This document shows, in pieces, positions 8,019 through 16,272 of a stretch of 52,088 nt of DNA. How positions within the stretch are numbered: the first letter of the stretch is position 1; each line of letters begins with the position of its first letter. This DNA comes from DATACN01 sp038215095 (lineage in GTDB: Bacteria; Actinomycetota; Thermoleophilia; Solirubrobacterales; Thermoleophilaceae). The stretch covers positions 1 through 52,088 of the forward strand of contig JBBQRG010000011.1 in the NCBI GenBank assembly GCA_038215095.1, written 5' to 3'. A model generated the notes under the pieces. The model worked only from the letters and a program-made list of their open reading frames with translations. It had not been told where the DNA came from and did not search any database. Both the position numbers and the translations under genes were made by a program.

Positions 8019-9011
8019 GTGAGCTTGTGGCGCTACCGCGAGTCGCTGCCGGTGGAGCCGCTCGTGACGATGGGAGAGGGGGACACCCCTCTGATCGAGG
8101 CGCCCCACCTCTCCGAGCTGACCGGCTGCGACGTGCACCTGAAGCTCGAGGGGCTGAACCCCACGGGCTCGTTCAAGGACCGCGGCATGACCGTTGCGGT
8201 GTCCGCCGCGATCGCGGAGGGCTCGGAGGCGGTGATCTGCGCCTCCACCGGCAACACGGCGGCCAGCGCCGCCGCCTACGCGGCCCGCGCCGGGCTGCGC
8301 GGGGCCGTGATCGTGCCGGAGGGCAAGATCGCCACCGGCAAGCTGGCCCAGGCGCTCATGCACGGGGCGCGCGTCGTGGCGCTGCGGGGCAACTTCGACC
8401 AGGCGCTCGAGCTGGTGCGCGAGCTGGTCGGGCGCCACCCGATCTCGCTGGTGAACTCGGTGAACGACTACCGCATCGAGGGCCAGAAGACCGGCGCCTT
8501 CGAGGTCTGCGACCAGCTTGGCGAGGCGCCCGACGTCCTCTGTATCCCGGTGGGCAACGCCGGCAACGTGACCTCGTGGTGGAAGGGCTTCTCCGAGCGC
8601 GGCCACGCGCCGGCCCTGCACGGCTACCAGGCCGAGGGCGCGGCGCCGCTGGTGAACGGCGCGCCCGTGGAGCAGCCGGAGACGGTGGCCAGCGCGATCC
8701 GGATCGGCAACCCGGCGCGCTGGGAGGACGCGATGAACGCCTTCACGGCGTCGCGTGGGGAGGTGCGCGCGGTGTCCGACGCGGAGATCCTCGCGGCCTA
8801 CTCGCTGCTGGGCGCGCGCGAGGGCGTGTTCTGCGAGCCGGCCTCGGCGGCGTCGGTGGCCGGCCTGCTCAAGTACGGCGCCGAGGGCCGCGTCGTCTGC
8901 GTGCTAACCGGTCACGGCCTGAAGGACCCGCAGACCGCAATCGACCGCGCGGCCGGCGTGGTGCCCAGCGAGCCCGACCTGGAGAGCGTCGAGCGCGCGG
9001 TGCTGGCTTGA
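8019..9011 (+). CDS. thrC: Threonine synthase
   Basis: PLP enzyme converting O-phosphohomoserine to threonine. 330 residues, the compact form typical of Actinobacteria. The PLP lysine is K53 in NPTGSFKDRG. STGNTAASAAAYAA binds substrate, and the Gly-rich phosphate loop is PVGNAGN. The GTG start lies 3 bases after hom. The stop TGA overlaps the TTG start proposed for thrB. Confidence 0.95.
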   Translation: MSLWRYRESLPVEPLVTMGEGDTPLIEAPHLSELTGCDVHLKLEGLNPTGSFKDRGMTVAVSAAIAEGSEAVICASTGNTAASAAAYAARAGLRGAVIVPEGKIATGKLAQALMHGARVVALRGNFDQALELVRELVGRHPISLVNSVNDYRIEGQKTGAFEVCDQLGEAPDVLCIPVGNAGNVTSWWKGFSERGHAPALHGYQAEGAAPLVNGAPVEQPETVASAIRIGNPARWEDAMNAFTASRGEVRAVSDAEILAAYSLLGAREGVFCEPASAASVAGLLKYGAEGRVVCVLTGHGLKDPQTAIDRAAGVVPSEPDLESVERAVLA

Positions 9012-9859
9012 GGCGCCACCGCGTGGTGAAGGTGCCGGCCAGCACGGCCAACCTCGGGCCCGGCTACGACGTGCTGGCGGCGGCCATATCGCCCTCGCTG
9101 GAGCTGGAGGTCGAGGAGACCGGCGAGTTCTTCGTGCACTGCGACGTGCCGGGGGTGCCGAGCGACCGTACGAACCTGTGCGTGCAGGCCTTCGAGGCGC
9201 TGCACCCCGCCGACGGGCTCAGCTTCCAGATTCGCTCCGAGATCCCGCCGGCGGCGGGCCTCGGCTCGAGCGCCGCGGCCATCGTGGCCGGCCTGGCCGC
9301 GGCCGACCACCTCTACGAGCTCGACGCGCCGCTGTTCGAGCTGGCCCGCGAGCTGGAGGGCCATCCGGACAACGTGGCCGCCGCCCTCTACGGGGGCTTC
9401 GTGGTGTGCGAGGGCGACGAGCCGGCGCGCTTCGACCCGCCGCCCGGCCTCGAGGCCGTGTTGGCGCTGCCCCCCGAGCCCGTGCCCACGGCCGACGCCC
9501 GCGCGCTGATGCCCGCCGAGGTGCCGCTTGCCGACGCCGTCGCCAACGTGGCCAGCGCCTCGCTGCTCGTGCTGGGGCTGGCCAGCGACGACTTCTCGCT
9601 GATCGGGAGGGGGCTGCACGACAGCCTCCACCAGCCGCGCCGCCGCCCGCTCTACCCGCGCTCGATGGAGCTGGTGGAGCGCGCCGGCGAGCTGGGCGCG
9701 GTGGGCGCCACGATCTCCGGCGCCGGGCCCGCCGTGCTGTTCTGGTGCCACTTCGAGCAGACCGGCGCGCTGGTCGAGCGGCTCAGGCAGGAGGCCCAGG
9801 ACTGCGAGGTGCGGCGCGTGAACTTCGTGCCCGGCGGAGCGGACGTGAGGGAGCTGTGA
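9008..9859 (+). CDS. thrB: Homoserine kinase
   Basis: GHMP-family kinase phosphorylating homoserine before threonine synthase acts. About 283 residues. VKVPASTANLGPGYD at the N-terminus and PPAAGLGSSAAA (ATP loop) are diagnostic; ISGAGPAVLF is the third GHMP motif. The start is uncertain: TTG 9008 forms a TTGA overlap with thrC, while GTG 9023 and 9026 are close in-frame alternatives and would remove only five or six residues. Confidence 0.92.
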   Translation: MRRHRVVKVPASTANLGPGYDVLAAAISPSLELEVEETGEFFVHCDVPGVPSDRTNLCVQAFEALHPADGLSFQIRSEIPPAAGLGSSAAAIVAGLAAADHLYELDAPLFELARELEGHPDNVAAALYGGFVVCEGDEPARFDPPPGLEAVLALPPEPVPTADARALMPAEVPLADAVANVASASLLVLGLASDDFSLIGRGLHDSLHQPRRRPLYPRSMELVERAGELGAVGATISGAGPAVLFWCHFEQTGALVERLRQEAQDCEVRRVNFVPGGADVREL

Positions 9860-10236
9860 GCGAGGAGATCCAGGCGGCGGGCGGGATTCTGGTGCGCGAC
9901 GGGCGCGTGGCGATCGTGCACCGTCCCCGCTACGACGACTGGACGCTGCCGAAGGGCAAGCTCGAGCCGGGCGAGGAGTCCGAGCAGGCCGCATTGCGCG
10001 AGGTGTGGGAGGAGACCGGCTTCCGCGCCCGGCTGGGCCGCGAGCTGCCCTCGACCAGCTACATCGACCACAAGGACCGTCCCAAGCGCGTGCGCTACTG
10101 GCTGATGGAGCCGGAGTCGGGGGACTTCGCCCCCAACGACGAGGTCGACGAGCTGCGCTGGGTCACGCCGGAGGAGGCTCAGGAGCTGCTCACGCACGAG
10201 CGCGACGGCGCCCTGTTGCGAGAACTACCCATCTAG
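9856..10236 (+). CDS. NUDIX hydrolase
   Basis: Small pyrophosphohydrolase, 126 residues; substrate unknown (a nucleotide or related diphosphate). The complete Nudix box begins GKLEPGEE and runs to REVWEETGF, matching Gx5Ex7REUxEExGU. The GTG start overlaps the thrB stop as GTGA, so it is the tail gene of the lysA-hom-thrC-thrB operon. There is no obvious biochemical link to threonine synthesis; co-transcription may be incidental or for housekeeping. Confidence 0.9.
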   Translation: MSEEIQAAGGILVRDGRVAIVHRPRYDDWTLPKGKLEPGEESEQAALREVWEETGFRARLGRELPSTSYIDHKDRPKRVRYWLMEPESGDFAPNDEVDELRWVTPEEAQELLTHERDGALLRELPI

Positions 10237-10263
10237 CCGCCCGCACTGTGGTACTCATGGCTG

Positions 10264-13113
10264 GTGCGCCGATTCGTGCTGGTGGGGGTGGCGGTGCTGC
10301 TGGGACTGGCTCTCGGCGGCTACGCGCTGGCCCAGGGCTCCAAGCGCAGCGGCCGCATCGGGCCTGCCAGCCACGTGCAGCCCAGCGGGCGCAAGCTCAC
10401 GCCCGACGGGAAGCGCACGCACCTCGGCAACCATCCCGGCGGCGGTGCGCTGACCCCGAACGGGCGCTTCTACTGGACGCTGTCGGCCGGCCGCGGGCGC
10501 AACGACGTCCGGATCGTGCGCGTGGTCCCGCGCACGGTCTGCCGCAAGCCGCGCGGGCACAGCCGGTCGCGCCTGAAGCGCTACCGCAAGTGCCGCAAGA
10601 AGGCGGCGCGTGAGGTCGGCAAGGTGGTCCAGAGGATCCAGATGCCCGGCCTCTCGGGCGGCGTGGCGATGGCTCGGGACGGGCGCACCGCTTACGTGTC
10701 GGGCCTGCCGGAGTCCAAGCACGCCGACCAGATGAGCCCGGCCGGCACGCCCGGCAAGGAGGGCGACCTGGTCCACGTGCTGCGCTACAACCGCAAGACG
10801 GGCAGGGCCGTCCGCGCGGGCACGATCCCGCTGCCGGCCCCGTCCGGCTCGCCGGTCGTCCAGGAGTTCCCGCCGCGCACTCCCAGCTCGGCGCGCCAGT
10901 CCTGGCCGCGCGACCTGGCCGTGTCGCGCGACGGCAGGACCCTGGTGGCGGCGCTCAACCTGGCCGACCGCGCCGCGATCGTCGACACCGCCACGCACAA
11001 GGTCCGCTACGTGCCGACGGGCAGCTACCCCTACGGCGCCGCCATCACGCGCGACGGCAAGCTCGGCCTGGTCTCCAACGAGGCCGCCGGCACGGTCTCG
11101 GTGATCGACCTCAAGGCCGGCACCAAGCTGCGCGACATCCAGGTCGGGCCGCACCTGTCCCACCCCGAGGGCATCGCCATGGACCCGAAGCTGCCGCGCG
11201 CGTACGTCGCCGTGACCCACCAGGACCTAATCGCGGTGATCGACCTGAAGGGCATGAAGGTGCAGCGCACCCTGTCGGTCGGGCGGCCGCAGGGCATAGG
11301 CACCGCGCCGGTGGACGTGAGCGTGACGCGCGACGGCTGCTTCCTGATGAGCGCGGACTCCGGCGAGGACGCGGTGGCGATGTTCGCCCTGCCGAACCGG
11401 CGTGGGCGCACCTGCGTGAACCAGCCGGCGCACAAGCGCCGTGGCAAGCCACGCGCGCGGACCGCTGACCTGCTGCGAGTCGCACGGGGCGTCCGCGTGA
11501 AGCGGCGCTCGAAGGCCTGGGCGCTCGCGGGGCGCGTGCCGGTGGGCTCATATCCGGTGGACGTGGACGCCACGCCGCGGCGTAAGAAGCTCGTCTGGAT
11601 CGCGGCCAAGGGCCTCGGCGTCGGGCCGAACCGGAACGGACCGAACCCCAACTCGCCGAACGACTCCGACGACAACATCAACACGTTCGGGTACCTGCCC
11701 TCGATCGTGACCGGCCAGTCGGGCATCGCGAGCTTCCCGACCAACTCGGCGCTCAGGAAGCTGACTCCGCGGGCATCGCGGCAGGTCCGCCCATCGAACG
11801 GCGAGCGACCTCCCGCAGGCACGCCGATCAGGAGCGGCGGCCCGATCAAGCACGTCTTCTACGTCGTGCGCGAGAACCGCAGCTACGACCAGGTGCTGGG
11901 TGACGACCCGCGCGGCGACGGCGACCCCAAGCTCACGCTGTTCGGCGACAAGATCACCCCGAACGCGCACGCCCTGGCACGCCGCTTCCCGTTGCTCGAC
12001 CACGTCTACGCGAACTCCGAGGCGTCGATTGACGGCCACTTCTGGACCTCGGCGGCCGCCGTGTCGGACTACGTGACGAAGAACTGGCACCAGAACTACG
12101 CGGGGCGCGGGAGGCCGTACGACTTCGGCGTCTACTCCGTCACCTGGCCCTCCCAGCGCTTCCTCTTCGACCGCGCCGAGAAGCAGGGCATCTCCTACTT
12201 CAACTACGGCGAGGCGGTCGCCGGCGTGGTGCCGGTGCCCGACAAGGACCGCACCCAGGCCGACACCAACCAGATCACCGCGAAGCTGGCCAAGTCGGAC
12301 CTCGGCCCGCCCGACGGCTGCTATCCGAACGACGCCTCCGCCGGCGGCACCGACGCGATCAACGGGCAGGACGTGTACGACTCCTCGCTGCCGCTCCCGA
12401 TCCTCGAGGCCGACCCGAGCGCGGAGTCGCGCTTCGACTGCTTCAGGGTGCGCTTCAACGCCCAGCTCGCGTCCGGCGGCGTGCCCGCCTTCAACTACCT
12501 CTCGCTGCCGAACGACCACACCGTCGGCACGAAGCCCGGGAAGCGCACGCCGAACGCCCTGATGGCCGACAACGACTACGCGCTCGGCCAGCTGGTGGAC
12601 CTCGTCTCACACTCCTCGATCTGGAAGCAGTCGCTGATCCTCGTGATCGAGGACGACTCCCAGGACGGGGCGGACCACGTGGACGCCCACCGCATCCCGG
12701 CGCTGGCCATCAGCCCGTACGCGCGGCGCGGGGCCGTCGTGCACAAGCGCTACGACTTCCTCTCCTTCATCCGCACGCTCGAGTTGACCACCGGCATGAA
12801 GCCGCTCAACCTCTTCGACGCGCTGGCCGTGCCCATGTACGACGCCTTCTCCTCGGCGGCCGGCAACGCCGAGGCCTACTCCGCGATCAAGCCGGACGTG
12901 AACCTGAACGAGCGCAACGGGGCCGGGGCGCCGGGCGGCGGGCTGTCACAGCTGCTCCCGCTCGGCAAGACGGACGCCACGCCGCAGCGCTACCTCGACA
13001 AGGTGCTCTGGCAGTACGTGCACGGCAAGGACGCCCAGCCGCCGCCGCCCGGCCCGAACGCGTCGGGCGAGGACGAGCGCGGCTTCAAGCTGCCGCGCCG
13101 GCGCGTGCGCTAG
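10264..13113 (+). CDS. Secreted YncE-like beta-propeller / phosphoesterase fusion
   Basis: 949 residues. N-terminal signal peptide or anchor (about 3-24). Residues about 45-400 hold repeated beta-propeller blades of YVTN/YncE type, for example AITRDGKLGLVSNEAAGTVS and VIDLKGMKVQRTLSVGRPQG. From about 525 to 850 a phosphoesterase domain (acid phosphatase AcpA / phospholipase C superfamily) begins HVFYVVRENRSYDQVLGD, with SEASIDGHFW and EDDSQDGADHVDAHR as likely metal and catalytic regions. It probably hydrolyses phosphate esters outside the cell. GTG start, with GGTACT ending 9 bases upstream. The stop interlocks in CTAG with the convergent amidase. Confidence 0.88.
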   Translation: MRRFVLVGVAVLLGLALGGYALAQGSKRSGRIGPASHVQPSGRKLTPDGKRTHLGNHPGGGALTPNGRFYWTLSAGRGRNDVRIVRVVPRTVCRKPRGHSRSRLKRYRKCRKKAAREVGKVVQRIQMPGLSGGVAMARDGRTAYVSGLPESKHADQMSPAGTPGKEGDLVHVLRYNRKTGRAVRAGTIPLPAPSGSPVVQEFPPRTPSSARQSWPRDLAVSRDGRTLVAALNLADRAAIVDTATHKVRYVPTGSYPYGAAITRDGKLGLVSNEAAGTVSVIDLKAGTKLRDIQVGPHLSHPEGIAMDPKLPRAYVAVTHQDLIAVIDLKGMKVQRTLSVGRPQGIGTAPVDVSVTRDGCFLMSADSGEDAVAMFALPNRRGRTCVNQPAHKRRGKPRARTADLLRVARGVRVKRRSKAWALAGRVPVGSYPVDVDATPRRKKLVWIAAKGLGVGPNRNGPNPNSPNDSDDNINTFGYLPSIVTGQSGIASFPTNSALRKLTPRASRQVRPSNGERPPAGTPIRSGGPIKHVFYVVRENRSYDQVLGDDPRGDGDPKLTLFGDKITPNAHALARRFPLLDHVYANSEASIDGHFWTSAAAVSDYVTKNWHQNYAGRGRPYDFGVYSVTWPSQRFLFDRAEKQGISYFNYGEAVAGVVPVPDKDRTQADTNQITAKLAKSDLGPPDGCYPNDASAGGTDAINGQDVYDSSLPLPILEADPSAESRFDCFRVRFNAQLASGGVPAFNYLSLPNDHTVGTKPGKRTPNALMADNDYALGQLVDLVSHSSIWKQSLILVIEDDSQDGADHVDAHRIPALAISPYARRGAVVHKRYDFLSFIRTLELTTGMKPLNLFDALAVPMYDAFSSAAGNAEAYSAIKPDVNLNERNGAGAPGGGLSQLLPLGKTDATPQRYLDKVLWQYVHGKDAQPPPPGPNASGEDERGFKLPRRRVR

Positions 13114-14573
13114 AGAGAGGGGCGGCGGTCGGCCCAGGGGCGGGCCTGCTCGAGCTGCGCCGCCAGCGACAGCAGCAGTGCCTCACCGACGGGTGGCCCG
13201 GCTAGCTGCACCGCGAGCGGCAGCCCGTCGTCGCCCTGGAACAGCGGCACCGACATGGCCGGCTGGCCGCTCACGTTGAAGAGCGCCGTGTAGGGCGTGA
13301 ACTGACCCGACTTCTTGAACTCCCAGGCGGGGTTGTCGCCCATCGTGTCGATCTCGCCGATGCGGACCGGGCGCTGGGCCAGCGCGGGTGTGAGCACCAC
13401 GTCGAAGCGCGACCACGCGTCGCTGATCACGCCGCGCGCGAACGCCTGCAGCATCGCCGTGGCGGACACGAGGTCCAGCGCCGTGTACTCCATTCCCCGC
13501 TGGCGGAGCCACCAGCTGAGCGGCTCGATGTTCTCCTCTGTGGGCTCGGTGCCGCTCACGACCTGGCCGTGGCGGACGCTCCCCGCGATCTGCGCGGCCC
13601 AGAGCACGCTGAACACGTCGAGGAGGTTGGCGTCCTTCCAGGGCGCGTCGAACTCCTCGACCTCGTGCCCGAGCGACTGGAGCAGCTCGGCGGCGTCGCG
13701 CACCGCCTGCGCGCAGACCGGGTCGAGCTCGGCCTCCAGCGGCATGTCCAGCGTGAGTCCGACGCGCAGCCGGCCCGGCTCCTCGCGAACAGCGTCGGCG
13801 AACGGGCGCTCGGGCGGCGGCGCCCAGGTGGCGTCGCCGGGCTCATAGCCGGCCAGCACATCGAGCATGGCCGCGGAATCGGCCACCGAGTGCGTCAGCG
13901 CCCCGTCGGTGGAGAGAAAGTGATCGCCCAGGTCCGGCGCGCGGGAGATGCGCCCGCGCGCGGGCTTCAGGCCGAACAGGCCCGTGCAGGCGGCGGGGAT
14001 CCGGATCGATCCGCCGCCGTCGCTGCCGTGCGCCACCGGGACGGTGCCGGACGCCACCGCCGCGCTCGAGCCGCCCGACGAGCCGCCGGGCGTGCGCTCC
14101 GTGTCCCAGGGGTTGCGGGTGGCGCCGTTGCGGCGCGGCTCGGTCACCGGCGGGATGCCGAACTCGGGCGAGTTCACCTTGCCCATCAGCACGAAGCCGG
14201 CCTCGCGCAGGCGCCGCACCACAGCGGAGTCATAGGTCGGGGTGAAGTCGCCGACGAGGTCAGAGCCCTGGGTCATCGGCATTCCGGCCACGGGCGCGAA
14301 CAGGTCCTTGATCGCGATCGGCACGCCGCAGAAGGGCCGCTCGTCGCCGGCCGCCGTGGGCAAGCGGCCGGCTCGGCCGGCCGCGCAGCTTTCGTCTATG
14401 GCGCCGGCGGCGGCCAGCGCGCCGTCCGCGTCCACGTGCACCCAGGCGTTCAGCCGCCCGTTCACCTCCTCGATACGCGCGAGCGACGCCTCCACGAGCT
14501 CGCGCGAGCTGAGCTCACCTGAGCGCACCAGGCCGGCCAGCTCGGTGGCCGGCCGGAACAGCAGGTCGCTCAC
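13110..14573 (-). CDS. Amidase (amidase-signature family)
   Basis: Amide hydrolase, 487 residues, usual length. The Ser-cisSer-Lys triad is K89 (IAIKDL), S165 in the GGSSGGSS motif and nucleophile S189 in DGGGSIRIP. Substrate is unknown; no GatB or GatC gene is next to it, so a role as the GatA subunit of the aminoacyl-tRNA amidotransferase is unlikely. The GTG start overlaps the ParA stop as GTGA, implying translational coupling to the ATPase gene. This is an unusual pairing. Confidence 0.92.
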   Translation of the reverse strand: MSDLLFRPATELAGLVRSGELSSRELVEASLARIEEVNGRLNAWVHVDADGALAAAGAIDESCAAGRAGRLPTAAGDERPFCGVPIAIKDLFAPVAGMPMTQGSDLVGDFTPTYDSAVVRRLREAGFVLMGKVNSPEFGIPPVTEPRRNGATRNPWDTERTPGGSSGGSSAAVASGTVPVAHGSDGGGSIRIPAACTGLFGLKPARGRISRAPDLGDHFLSTDGALTHSVADSAAMLDVLAGYEPGDATWAPPPERPFADAVREEPGRLRVGLTLDMPLEAELDPVCAQAVRDAAELLQSLGHEVEEFDAPWKDANLLDVFSVLWAAQIAGSVRHGQVVSGTEPTEENIEPLSWWLRQRGMEYTALDLVSATAMLQAFARGVISDAWSRFDVVLTPALAQRPVRIGEIDTMGDNPAWEFKKSGQFTPYTALFNVSGQPAMSVPLFQGDDGLPLAVQLAGPPVGEALLLSLAAQLEQARPWADRRPSL

Positions 14574-15364
14574 GCGGGCACGAGCTCGGCGCGCAGCCCA
14601 GAGAGACGCTCGCGCTGCTCCTCGAACCCGCCGAGCCGCTCGAGGATCTCGTCGGCCAGCCCGAGGTAGTCGGCGCCCAGCGCCGAGGCGTACTCGAGGA
14701 TCGACATGCCGCGCTCGGAGGACTCGGCGTAGCGCACCGAGCGCCTGATCACCGAGTCGAAGAGCCTGTCGCCGAAGCGCTCGCGCAGCTGCTTGAGAGC
14801 CTCGCGCGAGTGCACGAGCCGCATGTCGGCGATGTTCAGCGCCACCCCCAGCCACTCGAGGTCGGCGTTCAGCGCTTCCTTCGCCAGCTCCACCACCTCG
14901 AGCGCCTGCTCCACGCCCTGGAGCGAGAAGTACTCGGCCTCGCTCGAGATCAGTGCGTAGTCGGCGGCCACGAGCGCGTTCACAGTGAGCAGCCCGAGCG
15001 CCGGCGGGCAGTCCACCAGGATCAGGTCGTAGTGCTTCTTGACGTCGCGCAGCGCGCGCTTGAGCGTCAGCTCGCGGCCCATCTTGCCGCTAAGCACGAG
15101 CTCCGCCTCGGCCAGCCCGAGGTTCGCGGGCAGCACGCCGCCGTGGATCGCCTCCGACGCCCTGGCCTTCCCGGCCAGTACGTCGGCGATCGTGGGATCC
15201 GCGTCCGCCGGCACGTCGAAGTAGTCGGACAGGTTGCCCTGCGGATCGAGGTCTGCGCACAGCACCTCGAGGCCGACGCGGTCGAACACGTCGGCGAGCG
15301 TTCGCACGGTGGTCGTCTTGCCCGTGCCGCCCTTCTGGGAGAGAACGGTGATGGTGGTGCCCAC
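14570..15364 (-). CDS. ParA/MinD-type ATPase, orphan
   Basis: 264 residues. The deviant Walker A is QKGGTGKTT with K11 and K16; ADLDPQGNLS is the switch I region and ILVDCPPALG is Walker B. ParA proteins position DNA or complexes by patterned binding to the nucleoid, but there is no ParB or parS-like repeat here, so this is not the chromosomal partition locus. Its partner may be the amidase it overlaps, or something elsewhere. The GTG at 15364 is preferred to a longer frame to 15436 because it begins directly at the ATPase fold and at the predicted transcription start. Confidence 0.88.
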   Translation of the reverse strand: MGTTITVLSQKGGTGKTTTVRTLADVFDRVGLEVLCADLDPQGNLSDYFDVPADADPTIADVLAGKARASEAIHGGVLPANLGLAEAELVLSGKMGRELTLKRALRDVKKHYDLILVDCPPALGLLTVNALVAADYALISSEAEYFSLQGVEQALEVVELAKEALNADLEWLGVALNIADMRLVHSREALKQLRERFGDRLFDSVIRRSVRYAESSERGMSILEYASALGADYLGLADEILERLGGFEEQRERLSGLRAELVPA

Positions 15365-15370
15365 GCGCCG

Positions 15371-15397
15371 ATCATATTGAGCGGCGCCAGTTGTCAA
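15371..15397 (-). promoter_or_regulatory. Promoter of the ParA-like gene, leaderless
   Basis: On the minus strand TTGACA (15397-15392) and TATGAT (15376-15371) lie 15 bases apart, near-consensus -35 and -10 elements with a short spacer. Seven bases after TATGAT comes the GTG at 15364, so the mRNA should begin at the start codon. Five-base arms ATTGA/TCAAT with central GGCGCC span 15376-15398 and might be an operator. Confidence 0.6.
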
Positions 15398-15481
15398 TGC
15401 GCGCCAACTCGCGCGGGCCGGTGATCCAGCTCCCACGCCGGTGCGTGAGAAGGGGGGTACCCGAACGGGAGTGGTAGCAAG

Positions 15482-16162
15482 ATGCCTGAAGACATCACGC
15501 TCGAGGCGTTCGACCTCGAAGAGCTGGACCAGGACGGAGCAATCCGGGAGATGGAGGACGCGGTGGTCGGCGACAGCCGCGCCGATTTCTTCAGGAAGGC
15601 CGCGCTGGGCGGCGGTGCGCTGATCGGCGGCGGTGCGCTACTGGGCGCTCTGCCCGAGCTCGCTGCGGCGAAGCCCTCGGCGAAGCAGGACATCGCGATT
15701 CTGAACTTCGCGCTGACGCTCGAGTACCTCGAGTCCGAGTTCTACAAGAGCGCGCTCGCGGCCAACGCCGACCAGGGCGACCAGGTCGTCAGGGGCGTCA
15801 CGCAGGTCGTGAGCTCGCACGAGAACGCGCACGTGCGCTACCTCAAGAAGGGGCTCGGCAGCAAGGCGGTCAAGAAGCCGAAGTTCGACTTCGGAAGCTC
15901 GCTCGCCAACAAGAGCAACTTCCTCGCCACCGCCGTGGCGCTCGAGGACACCGGCGTTCGCGCCTACTCGGGCCAGGGGACGCGAATCAAGTCGCCGAAG
16001 ATCGTGAAGGCGGCCATCTCGATCCTCGTGATCGAGGCCCGGCACGCGTCGCGCTTCCGCGCGCTCAACAACAACAAGTTCGCCCCGAGCGCATTCGGCT
16101 CAGCGAACTCGATGGCGCAGGTCCTGAAGACGGTCAACAAGACGCACTTCATCAAGAAGTAG
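15482..16162 (+). CDS. Ferritin-like domain protein, exported
   Basis: 226 residues of the ferritin-like group that includes desiccation-related proteins (Ferritin_2 type). After an acidic N-terminus, SRADFFRKAALGGGALIGGG (about 37-56) looks like a degenerate Tat or Sec signal with one Arg of the twin pair missing. The helical domain follows, with carboxylate/His pairs EYLESEFY, HENAHVRYL, EDTGVRAY and EARHASRFRA expected to form a di-metal site. Function may be metal storage or redox protection; this is not shown by sequence. It is divergent from the ParA-like gene and is followed by a strong terminator. Confidence 0.82.
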   Translation: MPEDITLEAFDLEELDQDGAIREMEDAVVGDSRADFFRKAALGGGALIGGGALLGALPELAAAKPSAKQDIAILNFALTLEYLESEFYKSALAANADQGDQVVRGVTQVVSSHENAHVRYLKKGLGSKAVKKPKFDFGSSLANKSNFLATAVALEDTGVRAYSGQGTRIKSPKIVKAAISILVIEARHASRFRALNNNKFAPSAFGSANSMAQVLKTVNKTHFIKK

Positions 16163-16173
16163 GCAGGCCCGAT

Positions 16174-16204
16174 CCGGGTCGCGGGCGCTCTGCCCGCGAC
16201 CCGG
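16174..16204 (+). terminator. Strong hairpin terminator after the ferritin-like gene
   Basis: A perfect 13-bp stem (CCGGGTCGCGGGC and its complement) closes a 5-base loop, 11 bases after the stop codon. There is no T-run, as is common in GC-rich Actinobacteria. A TATAGT at 16207-16212 directly after it could be a -10 for gltB. Confidence 0.7.
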
Positions 16205-16260
16205 GTTATAGTTCCCGCTCCCAGCCCGTCGCGCGCCCGCTCGAAGAAGGCGCGGAATCG

Positions 16261-16266
16261 AGGAGG
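16261..16266 (+). promoter_or_regulatory. Ribosome binding site fixing the TTG start of gltB
   Basis: AGGAGG is placed 6 bases before TTG 16273. It supports this rare start, which also gives a short propeptide ahead of the catalytic Cys. Confidence 0.75.
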
Positions 16267-16272
16267 AAGAGC

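Noticed and set aside
6771..8621. 616-codon minus-strand frame opposite hom and thrC
   Set aside because: His/Arg/Asp-rich repetitive composition typical of antisense frames in GC-rich genes; no recognisable domain.
13110..14573. GatA subunit of the tRNA-dependent amidotransferase
   Set aside because: The amidase triad fits, but gatB and gatC are not adjacent and the gene is coupled to a ParA-like ATPase.
14570..15364. Chromosome or plasmid partition locus at the ParA-like gene
   Set aside because: No ParB, no parS-like inverted repeats, no replication genes; the downstream gene is an amidase.
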